A stretch of 64,000 bases of DNA, taken from positions 64,602,003-64,666,002 of the forward strand of contig CM043957.1 in assembly GCA_014529385.2 (NCBI GenBank). The letters are read 5' to 3'. The stretch comes from Adiantum capillus-veneris. Its lineage: Eukaryota > Streptophyta > Polypodiopsida > Polypodiales > Pteridaceae. Positions 54,860-64,000 of the stretch are shown one piece after another (within the stretch, counting starts at the first letter, position 1; every line of letters begins with the position of its first letter). Position numbers and translations under genes: made by a program. The notes under the pieces were generated by a model, which saw only the letters and a program-made list of their open reading frames with translations, did not search any database and was not told the DNA's origin.

Positions 54860-56227
54860 TGACAAGGTTGCTGCTTGAATACCTTCCAATGAAACAATTA
54901 GGACACAACAAGAGAGATCAAAGGAGTAGTAAAGATAGAATTAGGGATAGATCTAAGTGTGGTGGTGGTATTAAAGATAGATAATGAGGGATAGAGATAG
55001 AGTTAGAGACAAGTATTGGACTAGATATGCAAATGAAAGGAAAACTAGCAACATATATCTTACATGAGAGCAATCACCACCACCTTAATGGAGAGAGAAG
55101 ATGAGGCAAGACTTCAGCCTTTCTTCAAGAGAAAGTGTGACACTATGATGAGTGTATCACAATGGAATTGATCTATTCTCACTCACTCATAACTTGCCTC
55201 AATGAAGAGAAGGTTTCCCTTTTTATAGGTGAGGGAGCCATGTTTTACATAATCACTTGATTAGGCTAAAGAGTTAGCCCAAATCAAATGTTCTTTGGAT
55301 ATTTCTTAAAATGGGAAATATTAGGACTCAAAATATCATGAAATTCAGCATTTTTGGTCGTTGAGGCTCCATGTGGGTGCATGATGTATGTGGGCCCCAC
55401 CTAGGCATCTTCAGTGTGGCTCCAGCAGGGGGTCCCCTTCTTGCACTGTAGTTGTGAGAGGGTTTTTCACTGGTTTCCCTGTAACTTTTGACCTGTAACT
55501 CGGATTGACATGCTTCAAAAGGAAAAATTGGCCTACTAAAAGAGCTTGACTTGGTTTGGCCTTTTCTCCACACCCTTAGGTCAGAATTTTCAAATTGGGA
55601 TGGTCCAAGAAGCTTTGGATCTTCCTTTTCATAAAGTCTTCTAGTAGGCCCTTCCCTCTTGTATGTATCCAAGAAGGTATGCATTATTGAAGGGCTATAC
55701 TATTAGATAAATGTAAAAACAATAAAATAATTTATATATGGTAGGGTATAGCTGAGATATTAGAAGAAATATACAAATGCTTTTCCCCCAGACAAAAAGA
55801 GGCACAATCATTGATACTTTTCTTGCAGTACTTTCTAATAGTAATGTACATTTATATTACTTCAAAGGTAAATACTAAGGTATGGTAGAAATATTTTATT
55901 TATGCATATGAGTATTATATGAAGTATACTTATGCGCCAAAAAGTCACAAGATAAATCGTTTAATTCCCGTTCCCACTATATACGTGCCACAGCACGACA
56001 GCGTTCTAAGCATTTTTTGCTTCTTCAGCGTCCTCATCAGAGCATCACACAGGCTGACTCGAGCCTCTTTTGATTTCCTGCGGTATTTCTTCGCTGCCAA
56101 CATGCCTTCGCCATACTTAGCTTCACACCCTTTACACTTAATTAATGGGCGGCCCTTATTGCCTTGGGCGACCGACCATGGGCCGGGCAAACTTTGGAGG
56201 CCAATGCTTGGGCGGCCATCAGGCGGA
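54860..56227. other. Stretch without supported genes
   Basis: No motif was recognised in the short open frames. Part of the right side probably belongs to the 3' LTR of the third Ty3 element, whose left edge cannot be placed because the second LTR lies outside the window. Confidence 0.35.
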
Positions 56228-56359
56228 CATAATTGTGGCCCTTGGCCATTATTTAATGGGCATGGCACCACACTCGGCATACATATCTTTGGCCATAATT
56301 GTGGCCCTTGGCCATTATTTAATGGGCCTAGCACCACACTTGGCATACATATCTTTTAA
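56228..56359. repeat. Two tandem 66-bp units
   Basis: CATAATTGTGGCCCTTGGCC...GGCATACATATCTTT occurs at 56228 and 56294, with a partial third copy near 56408. They would lie in the U3 part of the third element's LTR. Confidence 0.75.
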
Positions 56360-57295
56360 AGCATTGCAAGAGCTGACATTCCAGACACAAAGCTCTACAA
56401 AAATCTACGGCACCACGTTTGGCATACATATCTAACAAAGCACTGCCAATTAACAGGGCATTCTTTGTGAGCAGTCCTTGACTAACCTTACCATCTTGAA
56501 CTTTGATGCCGTATCAACCTCTCGTATAATCTTACATACCTTTAAGATGCAAGTATAGGTGATTGCATTGAAGTAAGGCCTTCCCACCACATCCGATAAA
56601 AAGTGTAAGAGTTTCTTTCTTGTCAGCCAGGTATGGCCAATTACGACCACTTCTCGCCAAGCACTGCATGAAATGACATCCTGGGCATGAGACTCATCAA
56701 GCTACTACAGCTCCAGCATCCCAAACTCTGGACAATAGACAAAACTCCCAGTTGAGACATCGACCGAGCCGACTGGACTGGTACAGAGCCGGGACTGGTA
56801 CAGAGCCGGCCCCGGTGTATCTTAATCGGCCAATATCTTGGCGACCGGGACTCCAATCATTGAACTGAAAAGACAGACGTGCTCCACAAAGTGAGCACTT
56901 CAAGCCTGTGCATTCTGTTCATTTATGTCACCTCAGCTGCAGTTTCCCAATCCGGTATGGATCTACAATGTGGATCTGCAATCGACTCAAACTTCGAACT
57001 GCCATAACTTGTTCACCGTAGCTCCAATCGATGAGCCGTAAAGACAGGCTGGTAGAGCACATCGAGCACTACAGCTCTAGGACACAATACCCCATTTGTT
57101 TTCACTTCAATCATAACACCTTTTAGCATCATTAAGGCATGTTTTGGCCCTTTCAGTTGCATTTGACATACTTTCAGCATTGAACTCGACCTGCAACCAG
57201 CCCTTAATCATTGTTCATTAAACATATAAGCTTCAAACAAACTTAATGTGCATGTTTTTGGCATCTTTCTTTGCATGCGAGCGGAGCTGCATGAC

Positions 57296-57315
57296 ATTCA
57301 CCCCCTCTGAACCTG
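57296..57315 (-). promoter_or_regulatory. Polypurine tract and LTR start of the third Ty3 element
   Basis: On the minus strand CAGAGGGGGTGAA is followed by TGTCATGCAGC: a classical purine tract and TG at the LTR start (57296). The 3' LTR extends left from here. Confidence 0.65.
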
Positions 57316-57845
57316 CGCAGCCTCTGATCTATGCCAATTGCACTTAATCAGCTTCATTAAAATCATCATCAGACATATCATCTGACGTATACATAACATG
57401 ATCCTCTGGAGGTGGATCTGAATGGGAATCTTCAAGAACATTCTTGACTTCTTGCTTCTTGAACAGCTTGATCCTTTTTTCTTCAAAGCATAGTACCATC
57501 TACTTCACAAAATTGATATGTCGCATTATCAAAAACATGTTGCACCACATATGGTCCAAACAATTGTTTCACCATTTTCCGCATAGCAAAGTATTGGTTC
57601 TCCAAGCTACTGTCATAGACAAGTACCCAATCACCTTCCTTGATAGCATGTGGTCGTAGTCTATGCTTTCCATCAAATGCTGCCTTGTTATTCAATCTTG
57701 CCTCCTTAAGCTTCTCTTTAGCCTGCTCAATATCCTCTTGATGCCTCTCAAGCTGCCGAATACGTAGAGCAAGCAAGTCTTTAGTAGACATACCTTCTTC
57801 CCATGGCATTAAGGGCCAAGTTGTAACTGCTTCCTCCGTAGACAT
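57300..57845 (-). pseudogene. Third Ty3 element, integrase C-terminus and tail
   Basis: LLALRIRQLERHQEDIE, FDGKHRLRPHAIKEGDWVLV and FGPYVVQHVFDNATYQF are typical of the region after the integrase core. A stop near 57483 splits it from a short tail (RIKLFKKQEVKN) that ends just before the purine tract. Confidence 0.85.
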
Positions 57846-57931
57846 AATGGGTTTCTACCCATGCATCAATCAAATGGCATAAATCCTGTAACTGAACTGT
57901 GAGTAGTGCGATCAGCCCACAAAGCAAATGA

Positions 57932-58786
57932 CTAGAGTTTAATCCAATCACCAATATGTCCTTCACACACCTTTGCTAAAGCTTTAACAATAGGCGGATG
58001 TCCTCTTTCACTCTTCCCGTTACCTTTTGGATTATATGCTGTGGTGAGGGCGAGTTTAATGCCCATACGAGAAAAAAACTCTCGAGCTTCATCTGCATCC
58101 AGCTCCCCTCTATCAGCAGTAATTCTACCAACACACCCATACCTGGAGATAACATCTTCAAGAAAGAACTTGCATAATGAACTGGTAGCTTTGGTACGCA
58201 AAGCTCTGCCTTCCACCTGGTTAGTAAGATCTTCCCTCACAAGAATAATATATCTCATCTGCCACACTCCTACTGGCATTGTAATAAGGTCCACCACCCA
58301 CTTGTAGTGCAGAGCCAATGGATAGGTGGGATGCAACCCATCTCTATGTCGCACATTAGAGTAATGTTGACATATTAAGCATGATTCCACAAATTGAACC
58401 ACATCTTTGTACATACCTCTCCACCAATATTGGTCTTTAATCTTGAAAAAGGTTGCCCAGACTCCTCTGTGTCCAGCCCATAGACTTTCATGAAACTCTT
58501 TAATCACTTGCTGTTGGATCTCTTTGTCGCAAATAATTCGTTGTGGTACCCCTCTTGGGCGCTTTGGTTGCTTCCATAAATGTCCGTCTTTCAGGAAATA
58601 GCCATAGGCCTTTTTCTTGATCTTCTTGAATTCTTGATCACTCCATCCTTCTTGTTTAGTGAGAGTACTTAGGTAGCGGCCAATCATAATCCACTCTCCA
58701 TCATAAAACTCTTCAGAAAAGACTTCAAAAACATGAGCAATACTACCACAGTTGGCATGTAGATAAGAAGACGTGTAGAACTTCAA
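57932..58786 (-). pseudogene. Third Ty3 element, integrase core
   Basis: 284 open codons: zinc-binding FHESLWAGHRG...CLICQ, then catalytic D in VVDLITMPVG, D in TADRGELDADE and E in GNGKSERGH. All three acidic residues are present. Frame breaks on both sides separate it from RNase H and the C-terminus. Confidence 0.9.
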
Positions 58787-58796
58787 GCCAACATCA

Positions 58797-59067
58797 TCAC
58801 TTGTGGTAGTATTGGCCTAGCTCTTGATCTTCAAACCTGGCTCTTGATAACATATCTGCAACAAGGTTATCTCTACCTACAATATGACAAAATTCAAGGT
58901 TAAGAGACTTAATATAGGCTATCCATCGTAGCATGGCAATGTCCGGAGTAGAGCAGTTTGCAATCATCCCTATTAGTGGCAAGCAATCTGTCTCTACCAC
59001 AACGGAAGCTCCAATAAAGTATTCTTTATCGGTCCTTAGAGCAGTAACAACGCCCCAAAGTTCCCTC
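58797..59067 (-). pseudogene. Third Ty3 element, RNase H downstream of the DNA-transposon insertion
   Basis: KRELWGVVTALRTDKEYF, VETDCLPLIGM and VGRDNLVADMLSR are the typical retrotransposon RNase H motifs. The upstream part ends GYPQV at about 60408; removing the inserted element restores PQV-KRELWG. Confidence 0.9.
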
Positions 59068-59071
59068 TTAA

Positions 59072-60403
59072 CACTAGAATGGTAACAGGACACTTCTATG
59101 TCCTTGGACACTTTTGTGTCTTGTTAAGTGACCATTTTGCTTGAATTATTTGAAGAGTATGAAAATGAATTTCTAGGTGCTATATATCCACAAATTTGCC
59201 TTATGAGCTGAAAAAAACTTAGCATTTTTTTTGGAGTATTGATCTCACCATTAACCTTACTCTTGCACAACATTTTTTAACCTAAACTGTGTGAAAAAAC
59301 AGGTCCTGTTTTTGGCTTTTTTTCAATTTTTGGCAACTATACCACTCTAAACTTCATGTTTGTGCGGTTTAGATGGCTAGAGGTTAGGCCTTCATAGTTC
59401 TCAACATGTTTTGATGCTTGTAGGGAGAGCTAAGTGTTAAAATTGAAAGTTATGACGAATTTACAAGAATTGCATAATCCTGTTTTTTGGCCAAAATTAG
59501 CACTTTTATGATTTTTTTGGTGGCTTTCTTGATATCCAAATTCAATTTTGATTATGTAAGTGTAATGTATAACATAAAGCTAATATTCCTTGAGTTTTGG
59601 GGGACCTAATATGCTATATAGCATAGTATATGATGATGGTTGAGTTTTTTGATTGCTGAAGAATACGATACATTTTAGAGTAGCAAGTATAACTTTCTCA
59701 ATGTTGCTAGTTTCTTAGGCCAATGTATTTTGTAGGTAGTAACCATATCTAATCATAGAGTACAAACTTGGCTAGATATTGAGTAGTTTCTATGGGTTTC
59801 TAGAGGTCATAATGCTAAACCCAGTTTTTTTATGTTTGCTGTATTTAGCACTTTATCATTGCCCCCAAGGTTCCAATCGTAAGAGATCCATTATCCTTTT
59901 GACATGCTCCATGGCTCCTTTTGAATCCAAAGGCCCAAAGGGAACTAAGAAAACATGTATATAGTATCTGTATTGAGCGTGACTATAGAAACTTTGATGA
60001 TAGATCCGCAGAATGGCAAAAATGTAACTTTTTGTACCTTTTCTTTTTGCCCAAAAACAATTAGTGAGGTAAAAGAAACCATATGTTTTGGTCACCAACC
60101 CATTGAAGTTAAAGGCGCATTTTATCTCATGTCCTACAAAAATCCCCACTCTTATTTATATGCAATCAATCGTAAGAAATTGCTGTTTTGGGCAAAATGC
60201 ACTGGTCCATCAACTTTGGAGACTTGTAGTGACCAAGGGATGAGAAAAATTACAAGTTTCTCATTTTTTCCATATGTAGTAGTTATTGAACTATAAGCTC
60301 ATGAAAGGATTTTTCAAAATGAGTGGATCTACTATGGTTTTGGAATTTTTTCCCAAAACCCTGAAAGGACACTTTTATGTCTTGTTAGGTTACCATTCTA
60401 GTG
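59072..60403. mobile_element. 1.33-kb nonautonomous DNA transposon with TTAA target site (piggyBac-like)
   Basis: Perfect 15-bp inverted ends CACTAGAATGGTAAC are flanked by TTAA on both sides (59068-59071 and 60404-60407). The surrounding pol frame shows the empty site as CAG-GTTAAG-AGG (Q-V-K-R). TTAA duplication is the hallmark of piggyBac-type elements. A CACTA-type element with a 3-bp TAA duplication is the alternative, since the ends also begin CACTA. GGACACTTTTRTGTCTTGTTA occurs inside both ends. No transposase is encoded. Confidence 0.75.
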
Positions 60404-60407
60404 TTAA

Positions 60408-61577
60408 CCTGTGGATATCCTTGTTGACAAGCATTGAGCACCTTGGCTCCAAGTCTCACTGCATACATGTGTCCTTGAGAATCATCTTGACCTATAGCTA
60501 GTGTCAACTATTAAAATAACTGGCTTGTCGCATTTATAATCAACTTTCCTCAAGGTCGGAGCCTCAAGAAGCATCTTCTTTAATTTCTTAATAGCTTGTG
60601 TGTGAACTTCTTCCCAAACAAACCTCTTACCTTTTTGTAGCAATTGATACAGCACCTCTGCAACATGGGCAAAGTGTGGCAGCTAAATACGATAGAACAC
60701 ACACGCGCCTAAGAATTGATGAACCTCAGTAACTGAAGAACATGTATCTTTCATATTTTGGATTTCTTCAGCTTTTGTTGGACTTGGCCTTCTTCCTTCA
60801 AAACTGCACATGTGTCCCAAAATTAAGACCTCCTTAGCTCCAAAAGTCGATTTTTGACCTGAAAGTGTTAACTTCTTCAAGCCTTGATAATATAGCATCA
60901 CAGTCAGCAATATGTTGAGCAACAAACTATCTGCACCCCCTCTGGTCTTTTGCTTCATGTTTTGAGCCTTCTTCACAGCCCTTAATTGGTAGTTCATCAA
61001 TGAAAGTCATAGTAATATGTGGGATAAAGTCCCTTAATACCTTATTCATGCCGTTCATCATATGAGCTACTGAATTAGTAGCACATTGTGGCAGAGTGCA
61101 CATCCTTACCAAACCAAGAGGAGTACGCATTGTAGTAAGATCCCTGCTCTCCAAAGCTAACTGGAATTGATCATATCCTGAATAAAGATCACCCATGGAG
61201 TAAATAGATCTACCTGCAAAGGCCTCAGCAAATTCATCCATAATTGGGCCAGTACCCACATTGCAGATTGTTACCTTGTTAAGTGGTTGCATATCCTGAA
61301 TGAACCTTAATGTACCATTTTTCTTCAGAATAGTAAACCATCGATTGGAATATGGAGCACATGAAGGCTCCAAAATTCCCATTTGAATCTTTTCATTAAG
61401 CAAATTAATGAGCTTTGGCAAGTGAGCTTTAGGAACTGGAATAGGAAGCAATCTCCATGGCATGTGTGGAACAGTGAAAATAACCATTGGTGAAACAACA
61501 CTCGGATCCACACACCCAATCTCACTCGGGTCAAAAGCAAAATCTTTACCATTTTTTTGAGCATACCTTGAAAACAT
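60408..61577 (-). pseudogene. Third Ty3 element, reverse transcriptase
   Basis: WRLLPIPVPKAHLPKLI, RFIQDMQPLNKVTI, YSMGDLYSGYDQFQLAL and TFIDELPIKG. The last should be FIDDL; the second catalytic aspartate reads Glu. After this the frame shifts, and KLTLSGQKSTFGAKEVLILG, EVHQFLGACVFYRI and a TAG follow, then more breaks up to IGQDDSQGHMYAVRLGAK and GYPQV at the DNA-transposon insertion. Confidence 0.9.
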
Positions 61578-61589
61578 TTGATCTCCTCT

Positions 61590-62006
61590 TCATTGAGGAA
61601 ACCGTCTTCTCCAACCTTCAGCTGGCTGTAGTGTCTCCTTAGTAAACTTATGCCCTATGTTCTTTGGATCTCTGAATATAGGCTGTCGAGAAGCCTTTTT
61701 TATCATCCCATCACTTCCTTCTAGCAGCGGTGTAGCCACTGGCCTCACTTTCTTTGCAACAGTCTTGTATTTTGTATGTACTTGTGCTTCAACAGTTTCA
61801 CCTGAATCATCTTTAATATGCATAAGTGCTTCATATGAACTTAACTCATCATACTTGTCCATTGAATGGACCTTGACCACTTCAGATCCACTTTGTAACC
61901 TGTTTTGCCTGATCTCTTCAAGCTCTGACATAGTATCTACATAAGATACCTCTTCAAAGACTCCTGAAATCACATCATCGGATTCAAGCACATCACAACC
62001 TTGCAA
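61590..62006 (-). pseudogene. Third Ty3 element, region between protease and RT
   Basis: 138 codons, acidic at the start (DDVISGVFEEVSYVDTMSE), then KYKTVAKKVRPVATPL, a linker expected just before RT in this kind of element. It is in a different frame from RT. Confidence 0.7.
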
Positions 62007-62164
62007 TTCACTTTGGATACCTGAAACATACTGTTTTTCTCATTTTGGCAAATCGTTAAATTTTTTGAAAGAGACTGAACCTTCTGATGTTAACCCCAAA
62101 AACCCCAAAGAGAAAGATTCTCTTTGCGAGAACTTCTCCTCACTTGTACCACCATAGTCCCGCT

Positions 62165-63976
62165 TTATAATGGCACTCCGAGAAAATCCTGTGCAAAGCT
62201 GTGTTCTTCAAACTCCTGGCATATCTTCGGCATTGGATGATCACGTAGATTGTCCTTATTCCTAGCATGGTCAACACATACAGTCAAGAATTGCATTGCT
62301 TTCTTACCATCACGGCTCCAAACCCTGGCATAGGCCGAGCCATCATCCAGCACTTTGGTTTTCATTCACACAGCCGTAATGTATGGTTGCCCCTGAATTA
62401 AAGGATAAGAGGAATGCTCCAGTATAAAGAAGTTTTGCTCATCACAGACATCCCCTACAGTTACCTTAACATTGGTACATGCACCATAGAGGTTGCCTGG
62501 AAGCATATTGGCAGCTTGAATCCGGCAGCCATGGTCCACATCAATAGGCCATTTCCCCTTTTTGTGCAAGCATTTAGCCATCAAATTGATCTCCGATCCA
62601 TGATCTATGAGTGCTAAGACCGGTTCTTCGATGTCGCCAAGCTTTACAACAGTTTCGGTTGTTGCTCTTGCCCAATGAGTCCTTGAAAAGTGAATCCCTG
62701 GAATGCTTTCACTATCTTCATCTTCATTGAAATGAACATTCCTTACCTCAGGTATGGTTGGATTTGACACCATGACAGACCTCGACTCTTCTTCTTCTTC
62801 AAGATTTGCCAAATACTCTTCATAGTCGTCTAGAATTGCTTCAATGTGGCCTACCACCTGGCTCTTCACTGACTCCGGCTTCTGTTCACTTGGTATCTGC
62901 CGCTTCCTTTTGATGATATCTATTATCTCCTCATGAAACTCACGTTTCGCAATGCCCAATATATCACCCAATGTGAGCTCCACCTTGCTATTCAGAATTC
63001 GCTCTTCAAAGACTTTCTTTAAATCTGTAACTAATTCAATGTCAGACTTGAGCTTATAAGAGGGTCCCCTAGGTTTACCTTGCTTTTTGTCCTTAGGTGC
63101 CTCCTCCATCACCACTTCAGGAGCGGGCTTAGGATCAGGACTTTCTTCTTTCTTGCTGTTGAACCTCATTGTCCTTTTCGATGTCCCAGGAGCTTCTTCA
63201 TCTCTTTTCAGCTTTTCCTCCACCATAGCCTCATTAGCTTGAGACTTCGCAATGAACGCATACACCGAGAGGGAATCCACTGGATCAGTCCACCCTGTGG
63301 TTTCTCGAATTGAATTCCCTACTTGCCACAGCTTTCCATAAGTTACTTGTCCAGTTTCTGTTGTCTTCAAAGCATAAGGCCATAATTGGCCCTTGGTACC
63401 TGCACCATCTTCATCACCCTTCCCGCAGACTTGCAGCCCATATGTAGCTGCTTCCACAAGAGCAACAGTATGTTGAATCTCTCCAAATATCTTCTTCATG
63501 CCGCCCCTACCAAATTTCAGGCGGAGCATCTCACCTGTTGCCCTAAGGTGTATCTTCTTGTCCTTCCAGAACACCACATTCTTTTTATATGCTTCGTCAA
63601 AATCATCACATTCCTTGACATACTTGTGGTCTTCACTGTCACACCACAGGCATCGGTCCCAGCCTTTGCATGGTGGCTGCTGCCTAGGCTCAGATGTAGA
63701 ACCCTTTACAGCTAGTCCATCAAATTTAACAGCTTTAAAATTCAAATTCAATTCTTGAATACCTTTCACCAATTCATCAAGAACTGGATCCTCCACTCTG
63801 GGTATTGCTGAGGTTGTTTTCTCTTTAGGTTCCTCCTCTGTAACATCCGTGATGTCAGCCACGATCAACTTATCGACTCTCATCTCTCGTTTCACGATCA
63901 TGTTGACTGCTTCGGTGACTACCTTCCAGTCGGACGTTAAGCCCAACTCTCCACTTGGATCCTCTAGCACCTGCAC
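62165..63976 (-). pseudogene. Third Ty3 element, gag-like and protease region
   Basis: An open frame of about 537 codons begins after a TGA close to the right edge; it lacks its own ATG there (GTG at 63976). A cysteine/histidine cluster reads CLWCDSEDHKYVKEC, a variant zinc knuckle. The protease active site reads LALIDHGSEINLM (DHG instead of DTG or DSG), followed by YPLIQGQPYI. A TGA at 62368-62366 separates the tail (ARVWSRDGKKAMQFLTV), which ends in a TAA at 62165. Confidence 0.8.
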
Positions 63977-64000
63977 TAAACTCTTCTGAAGTCAAGGATC

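Larger units (their letters stand above)
57297..64000 (-). mobile_element. Third Ty3 element, decayed, running off the right edge
   Basis: Order from the right edge leftward: gag-like/protease, RT, RNase H, integrase, tail and polypurine tract. It differs from the other two Ty3 elements: it has no archaeal-type RNase H and no GAG CCHC of their kind, and uses a FID(D/E)LPIKG RT box. It contains many stops and frameshifts and a 1.3-kb DNA-transposon insertion. The 5' LTR lies beyond the window. Confidence 0.9.

Overview
The window looks like nuclear DNA of a land plant with a large, repeat-rich genome. Nearly every recognisable protein is transposon-encoded: Ty3 elements with a second (archaeal-type) RNase H, a Ty1/copia element, a CACTA element, a LINE, and spliceosomal GT-AG introns in broken genes. 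The styles of element suggest a fern or other non-seed plant, but nothing here is decisive. No tRNA, rRNA, CRISPR array or clearly intact host gene was found.

Layout. 0-2 kb: a broken three-exon gene of unknown family (minus strand). 2.2-4.5 kb: a decayed LINE. 4.5-6 kb: unrecognised decayed coding remnants, of which a shortened copy recurs at 24.8-25.3 kb. 7.4-24.8 kb: a CACTA composite built as a giant inverted repeat (arms of about 4.2-4.4 kb around a loop of about 71 bp). Each arm carries a decayed outward-facing gene of unknown family and the truncated N-terminal exon of a TNP2-like transposase. A nearly pristine 8.7-kb Ty3 element sits in the left arm, and the opposite arm preserves the empty insertion site. 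25.9-27.3 kb: a broken FCP1/NIF-like HAD phosphatase. 27.6-33.8 kb: a minisatellite of CCCTATGGCC...GGCCATAGGG palindromes, interrupted by a 2.8-kb insert that carries three tandem copies of a ~630-bp unit. 34.0-48.1 kb: a copia element (5-bp target duplication ATAAT), itself interrupted by a rearranged Ty3 element. 48-54 kb: AT-rich DNA, an FCP1-like fragment, more minisatellite. 54.4-54.9 kb: two tandem small ORFs related to the leader ORFs of the Ty3 elements. 57.3-64 kb: a third, decayed Ty3 element, itself interrupted by a 1.3-kb TTAA-flanked element with TIR CACTAGAATGGTAAC.

The points most worth a second look are: (1) the inverted-duplicated, truncated CACTA element, whose architecture resembles natural hairpin silencers such as maize Mu killer; (2) a small ORF of about 70-72 codons, conserved in sequence, length and position just upstream of gag in two different Ty3 elements, with two further tandem copies at 54.4-54.9 kb; (3) a piggyBac-like TTAA element in a plant-type genome.

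Relative ages follow from the nesting. The palindrome arms differ by several percent, whereas the two LTRs of the inserted Ty3 differ by about one base plus one CA unit, so the retroelement arrived long after the palindrome formed. The copia LTRs differ at about 11 of 227 positions, and the second Ty3 entered that copia later.
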